64,000 bases of DNA from Lachnoclostridium phytofermentans. GTDB taxonomy: Bacteria; Bacillota; Clostridia; Lachnospirales; Lachnospiraceae. The DNA lies in NCBI RefSeq assembly GCF_000733755.1, contig NZ_JPOF01000008.1, positions 124,001-188,000 on the forward strand. The letters are read 5' to 3'. Made by a program: the position numbers and the translations under genes. This document shows positions 1 to 9,420 of this stretch, piece after piece. Under the pieces are notes generated by a model. It made no database searches. It was not told where the DNA came from and saw only the letters and a list, made by a program, of their open reading frames with translations. The stretch's first letter is position 1. Each line of letters begins with the position of its first letter.

Positions 1-1758
1 TATAAAGAAGATACCATCAATTCAATTTTAAAAGATAAGTTTTTAAAACAAAATAGACAAAAAGAATATAAAGATGTCAGATATTATATTCAGAGATTTA
101 TCTTTGAAGCATGTGGAGAGTTTTTTGACCAAAATAAGATTATATTTGTTCCTCATAATGAAGCACATGCAGAAAGTGCATATTTACAATCCGGTTTTGA
201 AGATTGTCTTGTATTTATAACGGATGGAATGGGCGATGATAGTGCAGGTATGATTCAAAGCAGAAGAAACGGTAATACAGAATTATTGTATACGATTTCG
301 GTGGCACAAAGCCTTGGTTTGTTTTATATAAATGCAATAAATTATTTAGGATATCGTCCCAATGATGAATATAAAGTAATGGGCTTAGCTCCTTATGGAG
401 ATTATCATAAATATAAAAGATATTATAATAAAATTGTTAATCTTCTTCCAGAAGGTAAATACGAAATAAAGAATTACTATTCCTTATTGTTTGATATTGA
501 AAAGCCGAGACGTAAGGGGGAACCATTTTTACAAATACACAAAGATATTGCAGCAGCAATACAAAAAACCTTAGAGGAAACAATATTATATGTTTTAGCC
601 TATTACCAGTCAAAAACAGGACATACCAATCTTTGCCTTGCAGGAGGAGTTGCACATAATTGTTCTGCTAATGGAAAGATTATAGAGAATGGATTGTTTA
701 CTGATGTGTTTATTCAACCCGCAGCACATGATGCTGGTGCAGTATTAGGAGCGGCTCTAGCCGTATACAATCAATCATGTGGTGAAAACCCGAAACCTGC
801 TAAATTGGAGCATGTATATTGGGGAACAGATATTGGTTGTTCCGATGATATTAAAAAGACATTAGATATGTGGGAATCTTTAATATCTTATAAAAAGGTA
901 AATTGCATTGAAGAAGAGACTGCGAAGCTTCTTGCTTCAGGAAAAATTATTGGCTGGGTTCAAGGTAATTCTGAATTTGGACCGAGAGCTTTAGGAAATC
1001 GAAGTATAATTGCGGATCCAAGACCAGAGGAAAACAAAAAGATTATAAATCAAATGGTTAAAAAGAGAGAATCCTACCGTCCGTTTGCTCCTTCTGTATT
1101 AGAAGAGCATATGAGGGAGTATTTTGAAATTCCCTCATGTCATGTACCTTATGACTATATGAATGCAGTGTTAAAGGTAAAAGAAGATAAACGAGCTTTA
1201 CTGGGAGCAATAACTCATATAGATGGAACAGCAAGAATTCAATCAGTTTCTCAAAAGACAAATCCGAGATACTGGGAACTGATTTGCCAGTTCGCAGAAC
1301 TCACAGGAGTACATGTAATACTCAACACATCGTTCAATAATAACTGTGAACCAATTGTGGATTCTGTAGAAGATGCAATTGTATGCTACCTAACAACAAA
1401 ACTGCATCATCTCGTCATTGGCGATTATTTAATTGAGAAGAAGAATGTTGAAATGAATGCTTATTTGGATATGACAGTAAGTTTACCTACATATGTACGA
1501 GTTCAACAATCGAAGTCAGTAAAAACAAGTGATTTTGAAACAGAATACAGTATTTCTGTTAATTATGATTCTTCCATCAATCTTCCTGTAAGTAAATTAT
1601 GCTTTGAGTTTCTAATGAGTTTGGATGAGAGTTCAACAATGAAACAGATTATGAACAGGTTAGAATGTAAGAAGGAAGAAGTGCAGTTGATTGAGGAATT
1701 GATTGAATTATGGGAAAATCGATTGATTATCATTACACCTCAACGGGATTCAGTATAA
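1..1758 (+). CDS. Carbamoyltransferase (NodU/CmcH/TobZ family), 5' end outside window
   Basis: The frame is open from base 1, so the gene starts upstream; about 585 residues are visible. The family transfers a carbamoyl group from carbamoyl phosphate, via carbamoyl-AMP, to a hydroxyl of a natural product. The metal-binding motif HNEAHAES lies near residue 53, and the Kae1-like part shows CLAGGVAHNCSANG and PAAHDAGAVLGAAL. The C-terminal YrdC-like half shows GNSEFGPRALGNRS and LNTSFN. After the catalytic region, roughly the last 70 residues look like a PqqD-type small helical domain (LCFEFLMSLDESSTMKQI, then ELWENRLIII), which is unusual for the family. It sits 23 bp before the NRPS and is probably a tailoring enzyme of the cluster. 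Family assignment is firm; the substrate is unknown. Confidence 0.88.
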   Translation, partial: YKEDTINSILKDKFLKQNRQKEYKDVRYYIQRFIFEACGEFFDQNKIIFVPHNEAHAESAYLQSGFEDCLVFITDGMGDDSAGMIQSRRNGNTELLYTISVAQSLGLFYINAINYLGYRPNDEYKVMGLAPYGDYHKYKRYYNKIVNLLPEGKYEIKNYYSLLFDIEKPRRKGEPFLQIHKDIAAAIQKTLEETILYVLAYYQSKTGHTNLCLAGGVAHNCSANGKIIENGLFTDVFIQPAAHDAGAVLGAALAVYNQSCGENPKPAKLEHVYWGTDIGCSDDIKKTLDMWESLISYKKVNCIEEETAKLLASGKIIGWVQGNSEFGPRALGNRSIIADPRPEENKKIINQMVKKRESYRPFAPSVLEEHMREYFEIPSCHVPYDYMNAVLKVKEDKRALLGAITHIDGTARIQSVSQKTNPRYWELICQFAELTGVHVILNTSFNNNCEPIVDSVEDAIVCYLTTKLHHLVIGDYLIEKKNVEMNAYLDMTVSLPTYVRVQQSKSVKTSDFETEYSISVNYDSSINLPVSKLCFEFLMSLDESSTMKQIMNRLECKKEEVQLIEELIELWENRLIIITPQRDSV

Positions 1759-1781
1759 TACTTAATAAGGAAGGGAATCAG

Positions 1782-4700
1782 ATGGAACAGGGATTGAATC
1801 AGGAAAACAATTTTATATCATTGAAGCCACGCGAATATCCCGTTTTGCCTCGTGAGATCACTTATGAGCCTATATTTATTTCAAAATTACCGGGTATGAC
1901 GATTGCACAATATATTGAACAATGTATGGAACGTTATGCAAATCGTATCGCAATTAAAATGGGATCCCATCAATTTACTTATCAAACTGTTTACAATGAA
2001 GCGAGCAAAGTGGCTTCTACGATTTTAGAAGAAAACTTCCATGAAAATGAAACAGTAGCGTTATTGTTTAATCATGGTTTGGATATGATCATGGGTATTA
2101 TTGGAGCGTTTCTTTCAGGAAAAACATTTGTTTGTTTAGATACCGCTACACCAGTTAACAAGTTACATGAGATTATTAAGGATGCCAATATTAAAGTGTT
2201 AATTGTTGGTGAAAATATGGAATCACTCTTAGATGATTTGCATTTTTCAGAAGAAGATCATATTTCTGTACGATTTTATAAACAAATAAAGCAGAAAAAG
2301 GATGGAGTGAATTATAAGAGACCCCATATAGAGGAACAAGATAGTACTCTTTTATTGTACACATCTGGATCATCGGGAAAGCCAAAAGGTGTAATACAAA
2401 CACATCGGAATATCCTATTTCATATTGCAGCATACATTAATAGTCTCTCAATCAATCAAAATGACAGAGTGGCTTTATTAACCAACTATACTCATGCGGT
2501 AGCATTCATTGACTTGTTAAGCACTTTTTTTACCGGTGCAATCTTACTTCCATATAATGTACGGTCATCATCCGAGGAAGTAAAACTTCATACGTGGTTA
2601 AAGGATGAAAAAATAACAGTATACCATTCTGTACCTACCTTATATCGTTATGTAATGAACAATCTAAAACAAGACGAAGTCTTGAATGATTTGCGATTGA
2701 TTGTTTTGGGTGGCGAAAGTGTTAATGTTAAGGATTGGGAGCTTTATCGATTGCATTGTAAGGAAAGTTGCGTTTTTGTGAATTTTTATGGTGCCTCAGA
2801 AGTATTAACTGCATCATTTTGCTATCTGGATCATCATATTGCTCCTGATAAAAATCTTATTCCAATCGGACGTTTTGTCGAAGGGGTTAATGTAACACTA
2901 AAAAATAGAGATGAATTAACAAGTGAAAACCAAGTAGGGGAAATTGTATATGAAAGTGAATTCATCACACCAGGATATTGGAACAGTACACATTTACCTG
3001 TAGAAGCTACCCCTTTTGAATGCAATGGTTCTGTAAGAATTTTTCAAAGTGGCGACATGGGTAGACTCCTACCAGATGGTCAAATGGAATATCTAGGTCG
3101 CAATGATAATATGGTTAAGATTAAAGGGCACCGAGTTGAGCTTGCAGAAATAGAAGCAACTATACTTTCCCTATTCCCTATTGATAAGTGTTTAATTGTC
3201 GTAGAACTAACAAAACAAGATGAAAAAACACTAGTTCTTTATTATACAACAAATAATAAAGAAAAATTGGATGAAAAAGCTTCTTTTCACATATTAAGAA
3301 AGAGCTTTCCGACATACATGATTCCATCACAACTGATTTATATTGAGGAATTTCCACTTACACCAAATGGAAAAATTGATCGTAATAAAATTTTACAGTT
3401 AGCAAAAGTAAGCGAAGATAATATTCAACAGCCATTTAATGAGATACAAAAAGGACTTGCAGCAATATGGACATCTTTATTAAAGGTAGAGGATATTACA
3501 TTACAGAAAAACTTTATACAAATGGGTGGAAATTCTTTGCACATGATGTCATTAATACAAGAAGTCAAATTCCAGTTTGGTATTGATTTGAATATAGTAG
3601 AATTATTTGAAGTATTAAAGTTTGTGGACATGGCAGCACTCATTGAAGAGAAAATGAAAGAAGAAAACGTCCCTTCAGAGCTTCCTGTAGAATCCCAGTT
3701 GAATAATGTAACGACATTCGTTGAAAAAACAGCTGAGAAGGAATATATACCATTGTCATCTTCACAAAAAAGAATATTTCTTCATATGGCTCAGACTGCT
3801 TCGGAGACAGCCTATAATCAGACAATAGCTTTTCAGGTCGATGGTTATCTTGATGTAGATAAAGTAAAAGGGGTATTTCAACAATTAGTTGATCGTCATC
3901 AAATACTGCGAACCAGTATTTGTACAATTCATGGCATACCAATGCAAGAAATCAAAACTAACGTTAAAATTGACTTAGAAATTTATAAATGTACAGAAGA
4001 GAATGTTACCAACAGGATGAATGAATTTATAAGAAAATTCGATATCAGTGAGCCACCATTGTTCCGTGTTGGTGTTTTAGCAATAAGTGAAAGAAAGAAT
4101 ATAATTATTATTGATGTTCACCATATTATTGCTGATGAAGCTTCGGTAACTATATTACTAAATGAATTTTCTATTCTTTACAGTGGGGGAACACTGCCTA
4201 TCCAAGAATATGATTATTTTGATTATATTCAAGGGGAGGATAATGCAGCAAATGATTTCTTATTGCAAAAACAGGCCAAATACTGGAAGAAGAGGTTTTC
4301 AGAACCGGTTTCTCCTTACATACTTCCACAGGTAGCAGATTTAAAAACCAAAACGGTAACACAAGAAGCTGTACATTTCAACATCAATGTTGATACTACG
4401 GAGTCTTTAAAGAAATTATCTTATGAAAACAACACTACATTATTCACTGTATTGCTAGCAGTATATAACATTCTGCTGTTCCGCTACAATGCTACAGAAG
4501 ATATTGTTGTTAGTATACCGGTAGCAGGACGCAATACGATTGAGCAAAAGAAAATGCTTGGATTGTTTATAAATATGTTACCTATCCTAAGCCATATCAA
4601 TAGTGAGATGAGTTTTCAGGATATGATCATGGAAGTAAGGAGCAGTGTACTTCAAGCTCTGGATCATCAGGATATGCCTTTTGAACAAATTGTAGAAGAA

Positions 4701-7700
4701 ATTCAAGGACATAACCATGCGGATAGATCCTCATTGTTTAATTTGCTGTTTGTACTTCAAATTATGAATCATACTACTCCTCAAGTATCTGAGCTTCTAT
4801 TTAAACGGTATGACGTAGGTGCGAATAATACAGCGTATGATCTTGCAATGGAAGCGATGGAAGAAGAGGATGGAATTCATTTTATTTGCAAATACAATCC
4901 ACTTCGTTTGAATCAGGAGTTCGTACAAGACTTAGCAACACATTATCTTGCAATTGTGAAACAACTGGTTGTAGATCCGAACAGTTTGATTTTAGATTTC
5001 CCTATTCTTACGGATTTGGATATTGATAAATTAGATAAATTTAATGATACTACAACAGATTTTCCAATTAATATGACTATTAACAAAATGTTTGAGAATC
5101 AAGTAGTAAAATCAAGTAAACATGCTGCTGTGAAATATCAAGATATCGTTCTGAGTTATGATGAGTTTAATATACGTACTAATCAACTTGCAGGTTTCTT
5201 ATTAGATAAAAAGGTAAAGCGAAATCAAATTGTTGGTATAATGCTACAACGTTCACAGTATATGCCTCTTGCAATTATGGCAATTCATAAAGCAGGTGCA
5301 GCATATTTGCCAATAAGTCCTGATTATCCTGTTTCTAGGATATCCTATATGCTCGAAGATAGTAAAGTTGATATTTTACTGACTGATTCAAGAGTTATGA
5401 CGGAGTTGGATTTTAGTGGTGAAGTTGTTTGTTTAGATGAATTAGATACTACATCGTATGATGGCTCAAAGGATATCTCTATATGCAAGCCAGAGGATAT
5501 TGCATACGTAATCTATACTTCAGGAACTACAGGCCTTCCAAAAGCGGTAGCAGTACAACATCGGTCAATTATAAACTTTCTTGTTTGGATGCAATCTAAA
5601 TTTCATATTAGTAACAAGAGTGTAATTTTATTAAAAACACCATTTGTATTTGATGCTTCAATGCGAGAAATATTATGGTGGGGTATGTATGGATCCACCT
5701 TAAGTGTACTAGAACAGGGAGATGAAAAAGATCCAGTAAAGATTGTTGAGGCTATAAAGAAAAGCAATGTTACTCACATAAACTTTGTACCATCCATGTT
5801 AAATGCATTTTTACTGTATATGGAGAACAATCCATCTGAAATTGATAAATGCAATTCCTTGGAATATGTTTTTAGTTGTGGTGAAGCATTAACAGCTTCC
5901 ATGGTAAGGCGTTTTTATAAGCTATTTTCAAAACCTGTTTTGTGTGATCTATATGGTCCGACAGAAGCTACGGTAGATGTTACCTATTATATATGTGATA
6001 GAGATAATATTCCGGATGTAATTCCAATCGGAAAACCATTAAATAACTCACGAATTTATATTCTTAATAAATATAAGCAATTACAACCAATTGGTGCAGT
6101 AGGAGAGCTTTGTATTGCTGGTGATTGCGTAAGTGCAGGTTATATAAATAATCAAGAGGCTACAAATCAAAAATTTATTGATAATCCATTTGAAGAGAGT
6201 GGCAAATTATATACTACAGGAGATTTGGCTCGTTGGCTGCCAGATGGATCAATTCATTACATTGGTCGTATGGATAATCAAATCAAGATCCGTGGTTATC
6301 GTATTGAGATGGATGAAATAAAAAAACATTTATTAAAGATAGATAACATAAAAGAAACGATCATAGTAGATTATGTTGATAATTCCGGTAACAAATTTTT
6401 ATGTGCCTATTGTATTTTCAATAAAATAATGACAGTAGCTGAAATAAGACAGGAACTAATGAACTACTTGCCAGAATATATGATACCTGAAGTATTTGTA
6501 TCAATAACATCAATTCCTACGAATATAAACGGAAAACTGGCCAAAGATAAGCTACCGGAACCGGTTAGTAATTTGCAGACTGGGTCAATATATTGTCCGC
6601 CAGAAAATGAAATGCAACAAATTTTAGCAGATGTATGGTCTGAAATTCTAGGTGTTGATAAAGTGGGCATTTATGATAATTTCTTTCATTTGGGAGGGAA
6701 TTCAATTAAAGCAATGCAGGTTATTTCAAAACTGCAAATGAATCATAATATTGAGTTACCTTTAAATAAACTTTATCATTTGTTCACAATAAATGAGTTG
6801 ACGGAATATATACATAAAAAGGACAACAGCACATTTGAATTAAAAAAGGCGGAATATAGTGAGTATTATCCACTTTCCTCTGCTCAAAAACGTATTTTTC
6901 TATCAAGTTTATTTAAAAGTAGTGCAAATGATGATAACAATGCGACCATTGCATTTTCTATGGAAGGAGAAATTGATTTCATCAAACTGGAGTCGGCATT
7001 TCAAACCTTGTTGGAACGTCATGAGATATTGCGTACTTCTTATTTCATTCAAGATGGTGAACCTGTGCAAAAAATTAATGATAATGTAAAGTTAAATTTA
7101 TATCGAGTGCAGGCAGAACCATCAAAATTAGAAAATATATTCAATGACTTTAATACAACATTTAATCTTGAAAGTGCTCCACTTATTAAAGTTTTAGTAG
7201 CTACATTAACTTCTTCAACCCATATATTATATATCTGTATTCATCATATTGCATTTGATGGTTTTTCAAGAAATATACTGATTAAAGAAATATCCGATCT
7301 GTATCAAGGAATTCAGTTGGATGAACTGTTTTACCAGTATAAAGATTATGCAGTATGGCAGAATGAGCAAATTAATTCTAAAGAAATGAGGCTCAGCAAA
7401 GAATATTGGTTAAAGCAATTTTCAAATGCTAATTTTGAGGACGAGCTCTTTATAGACTATCCAAGACCAAAAGTAATGGATTTTCATGGGGAGTCTCTTA
7501 TGTTTGAATTGTCACCTGAGCTTACCAAAAAATTAAATAATCTTGCAAATGAATTACAGGTATCGTTATTCATAGTAATGTTCACGATGTACATCATTTT
7601 ACTAAAAAAATATAGCGGTTTGAGTGATATCACAGTAGGAATACCTTCCGTGGGTAGATCTAAACCGGAATTTGAACAAATGATGGGCATGTTTGTTAAT

Positions 7701-8189
7701 ACCTTACCAATACGTACCTACCCGAGCTATCAAAAAGGATTTACAGATTTAGTAGTAGAGGTGAATGAAACATTTATAAATGCTTTTATTCATCAAGACT
7801 ATCAATATGATATGTTGGTAAGAGCACTTGACTTAAAGCCTGATTTGGGAAGAAATGCGATATTTGACACAATGTTTGCTTTCCAAAACATAGAAACGCA
7901 AAATCTGGAGATACCAAACATAATAACAAAGCACTATTCAGTAATCGATCAGGCTACCATCTTTGACAGTGTGCTGTATGTTTATGATGGTGATGCATTA
8001 GAATTTAAATTAACATTTTCAGAAAAGTTATATAAAAAGAGCACTATGGAATCATTTATAGGTGATTACAAGTTAATTATTGATCAAATCTGTAATAATC
8101 CATCAATCTTAATGAATGAGTTAATTACAGAAAAAGATAAAGAAAGAAATAATTCACTATTAAGCCAAACAATTGAATTTAATTTTTAA
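1782..8189 (+). CDS. Nonribosomal peptide synthetase, A-PCP-C-A-PCP-C
   Basis: A 2135-residue multimodular NRPS. The ATG at 1782 is chosen over an upstream frame extension because AAGGAAGGG precedes it. Domains: A1 (about 30-540; TSGSSGKPKG near 190, NGKIDRNK near 527), PCP1 (GGNSL near 580), C1 (HHIIADE near 780), A2 (TSGTTGLPKA near 1242, GKLAKDKL near 1580), PCP2 (GGNSI near 1636) and C2 (HHIAFDG near 1820). There is no condensation domain before A1, so it is an initiation module. In A1 the stretch equivalent to FDAS reads HAVA, so the Asp that binds the alpha-amino group is missing; this is typical of A domains for aryl or hydroxy acids. A2 keeps FDAS and should activate an amino acid. 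C1 has Glu instead of Gly at the end of its HHxxxDG motif. The protein ends in a C domain with no TE, so chain transfer must go to a carrier in trans. AHBA loading on A1 is inferred from neighbours. Confidence 0.93.
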   Translation: MEQGLNQENNFISLKPREYPVLPREITYEPIFISKLPGMTIAQYIEQCMERYANRIAIKMGSHQFTYQTVYNEASKVASTILEENFHENETVALLFNHGLDMIMGIIGAFLSGKTFVCLDTATPVNKLHEIIKDANIKVLIVGENMESLLDDLHFSEEDHISVRFYKQIKQKKDGVNYKRPHIEEQDSTLLLYTSGSSGKPKGVIQTHRNILFHIAAYINSLSINQNDRVALLTNYTHAVAFIDLLSTFFTGAILLPYNVRSSSEEVKLHTWLKDEKITVYHSVPTLYRYVMNNLKQDEVLNDLRLIVLGGESVNVKDWELYRLHCKESCVFVNFYGASEVLTASFCYLDHHIAPDKNLIPIGRFVEGVNVTLKNRDELTSENQVGEIVYESEFITPGYWNSTHLPVEATPFECNGSVRIFQSGDMGRLLPDGQMEYLGRNDNMVKIKGHRVELAEIEATILSLFPIDKCLIVVELTKQDEKTLVLYYTTNNKEKLDEKASFHILRKSFPTYMIPSQLIYIEEFPLTPNGKIDRNKILQLAKVSEDNIQQPFNEIQKGLAAIWTSLLKVEDITLQKNFIQMGGNSLHMMSLIQEVKFQFGIDLNIVELFEVLKFVDMAALIEEKMKEENVPSELPVESQLNNVTTFVEKTAEKEYIPLSSSQKRIFLHMAQTASETAYNQTIAFQVDGYLDVDKVKGVFQQLVDRHQILRTSICTIHGIPMQEIKTNVKIDLEIYKCTEENVTNRMNEFIRKFDISEPPLFRVGVLAISERKNIIIIDVHHIIADEASVTILLNEFSILYSGGTLPIQEYDYFDYIQGEDNAANDFLLQKQAKYWKKRFSEPVSPYILPQVADLKTKTVTQEAVHFNINVDTTESLKKLSYENNTTLFTVLLAVYNILLFRYNATEDIVVSIPVAGRNTIEQKKMLGLFINMLPILSHINSEMSFQDMIMEVRSSVLQALDHQDMPFEQIVEEIQGHNHADRSSLFNLLFVLQIMNHTTPQVSELLFKRYDVGANNTAYDLAMEAMEEEDGIHFICKYNPLRLNQEFVQDLATHYLAIVKQLVVDPNSLILDFPILTDLDIDKLDKFNDTTTDFPINMTINKMFENQVVKSSKHAAVKYQDIVLSYDEFNIRTNQLAGFLLDKKVKRNQIVGIMLQRSQYMPLAIMAIHKAGAAYLPISPDYPVSRISYMLEDSKVDILLTDSRVMTELDFSGEVVCLDELDTTSYDGSKDISICKPEDIAYVIYTSGTTGLPKAVAVQHRSIINFLVWMQSKFHISNKSVILLKTPFVFDASMREILWWGMYGSTLSVLEQGDEKDPVKIVEAIKKSNVTHINFVPSMLNAFLLYMENNPSEIDKCNSLEYVFSCGEALTASMVRRFYKLFSKPVLCDLYGPTEATVDVTYYICDRDNIPDVIPIGKPLNNSRIYILNKYKQLQPIGAVGELCIAGDCVSAGYINNQEATNQKFIDNPFEESGKLYTTGDLARWLPDGSIHYIGRMDNQIKIRGYRIEMDEIKKHLLKIDNIKETIIVDYVDNSGNKFLCAYCIFNKIMTVAEIRQELMNYLPEYMIPEVFVSITSIPTNINGKLAKDKLPEPVSNLQTGSIYCPPENEMQQILADVWSEILGVDKVGIYDNFFHLGGNSIKAMQVISKLQMNHNIELPLNKLYHLFTINELTEYIHKKDNSTFELKKAEYSEYYPLSSAQKRIFLSSLFKSSANDDNNATIAFSMEGEIDFIKLESAFQTLLERHEILRTSYFIQDGEPVQKINDNVKLNLYRVQAEPSKLENIFNDFNTTFNLESAPLIKVLVATLTSSTHILYICIHHIAFDGFSRNILIKEISDLYQGIQLDELFYQYKDYAVWQNEQINSKEMRLSKEYWLKQFSNANFEDELFIDYPRPKVMDFHGESLMFELSPELTKKLNNLANELQVSLFIVMFTMYIILLKKYSGLSDITVGIPSVGRSKPEFEQMMGMFVNTLPIRTYPSYQKGFTDLVVEVNETFINAFIHQDYQYDMLVRALDLKPDLGRNAIFDTMFAFQNIETQNLEIPNIITKHYSVIDQATIFDSVLYVYDGDALEFKLTFSEKLYKKSTMESFIGDYKLIIDQICNNPSILMNELITEKDKERNNSLLSQTIEFNF

Positions 8190-8202
8190 GGAGGAAATTG
8201 AA

Positions 8203-8442
8203 ATGAAACAGGAGAACATAGAGAAGATTAAGGAGATATTTGGTAAAACACTTGAAAATGATGATGTGATGGAGTGTTGGAACAAATCGCTTAGCGAAAG
8301 TGATATTAATTCATTGAATTTTATTAAGTTTGTCGTAGCGATTGAAGAGGAATTTCAAATAGAGGTAGAAAACCAATATTTAGATATTAGTCAGTATGAA
8401 ACAGTTGGCAAAATGATAGAAACTATAGGAAGTATTGTATAG
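8203..8442 (+). CDS. Free-standing peptidyl/acyl carrier protein
   Basis: A 79-residue acidic helical protein with a carrier-protein fold signature: ESDINSLNFIK around residues 30-40 gives the Ser for phosphopantetheine, followed by VVAIEEEFQIEVE. Asn replaces the usual Asp of the DSL motif. The start at 8203 follows AAGGAGG at the correct distance; the NRPS stops only 13 bp upstream, so the two are translationally close. It is the natural downstream acceptor for the terminal C domain of the NRPS, but it has no A domain of its own and must be loaded in trans. The 4'-phosphopantetheinyl transferase at 25005 could activate it. Confidence 0.85.
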   Translation: MKQENIEKIKEIFGKTLENDDVMECWNKSLSESDINSLNFIKFVVAIEEEFQIEVENQYLDISQYETVGKMIETIGSIV

Positions 8443-8458
8443 CAAATAGGAGCCTAAA

Positions 8459-9376
8459 ATGATGAATGATATAACATATATGCAGATTGAGGTAACAACA
8501 AGATGTAATTTTAATTGTGTTTTCTGTTCGGGTAGACATATGGAACAAAGAGATATGGATTTTGAGACGGTAAAAAAAGCAATTGATATGTTTCCTCACC
8601 TTAAAGATATCGTACTTCAAGGAGAAGGGGAACCATTACTTAATCCAAGCTTCTTTGATATGGCTACATATGCTAAAAATGCAGGTTTGAATGTAATCAC
8701 GATTACAAACGGAAGTCTACTAACCGATGAGAATATTATGAAACTATTAGAATCTAAGATTGATGTTGTTTATATATCAATTGAAGCTCCTGATAGTGAG
8801 CTGTATAAGTCCATACGAAGAGGTGGTGACTATAATAAATTAGTTTCGAATTTACAAAGGTTTGTGCAACTTAGAAATGAAAACAATTTAGGTAAACTCA
8901 AAATTGGTTTTGCTATTACCGTAATTCGAAAAACGAAAGATATGTTTGAAAAGATACTAAAGCTATATCAAGAATTAGGTTTAGATGCAGGGGTAATGTA
9001 TAACTGTTTAATCAAGGTATCTCATTATACAAAAAATTATGGCGATGATTTAAATAATCAAGCATTTACACCTGCGGAAGAAAAACTTATTTTTTATGAG
9101 AACGATAAGCTTCTAAATCAATATAACATAAATTTCGGAGCACAGCCGAAATATGATAATTTTAGTAACTGTATCTGGCTGGATCATAGAATATCTATTA
9201 ATTTACACGGTAGTTGTATGCGTTGTCCTTTTGATAAAGATGATACAGGATTTGTTTATGGCAACATCCATAATAATACTTATGAAGAAATTATGGAGTC
9301 TAAGAGAAAACTGTTAAATAAGGAACATAAGCTACCAGAAACATTAAATTGTTACAATTGTGCTATCTATAAATAA
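8459..9376 (+). CDS. Radical SAM enzyme with SPASM-like C-terminus
   Basis: A 305-residue protein with the radical SAM cluster motif CNFNCVFC at residues 16-23, the GGEP-like element QGEGEPLLN and a C-terminal cysteine-rich segment (CMRCPFDKDD and CYNCAIYK) typical of a SPASM/twitch auxiliary Fe-S cluster domain. Such enzymes start with reductive cleavage of S-adenosylmethionine and carry out difficult C-H chemistry or epimerisation, often on carrier-bound or peptide substrates. AGGAG precedes the ATG by 6 nt, and the gene starts 16 bp after the carrier protein, so it may act on carrier-bound intermediates. The reaction cannot be told from the sequence. Confidence 0.85.
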   Translation: MMNDITYMQIEVTTRCNFNCVFCSGRHMEQRDMDFETVKKAIDMFPHLKDIVLQGEGEPLLNPSFFDMATYAKNAGLNVITITNGSLLTDENIMKLLESKIDVVYISIEAPDSELYKSIRRGGDYNKLVSNLQRFVQLRNENNLGKLKIGFAITVIRKTKDMFEKILKLYQELGLDAGVMYNCLIKVSHYTKNYGDDLNNQAFTPAEEKLIFYENDKLLNQYNINFGAQPKYDNFSNCIWLDHRISINLHGSCMRCPFDKDDTGFVYGNIHNNTYEEIMESKRKLLNKEHKLPETLNCYNCAIYK

Positions 9377-9420
9377 ACGAGTTCAAAAAACATATTTACT
9401 TAAATATAAGGAGTAGATCA

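Noticed and set aside
5500-6000. Substrate prediction for A2 and for the A domain at 26934 from pocket residues
   Set aside because: I could read approximate pocket residues by eye, but they did not match a code I can recall with certainty, so no amino acid is assigned.
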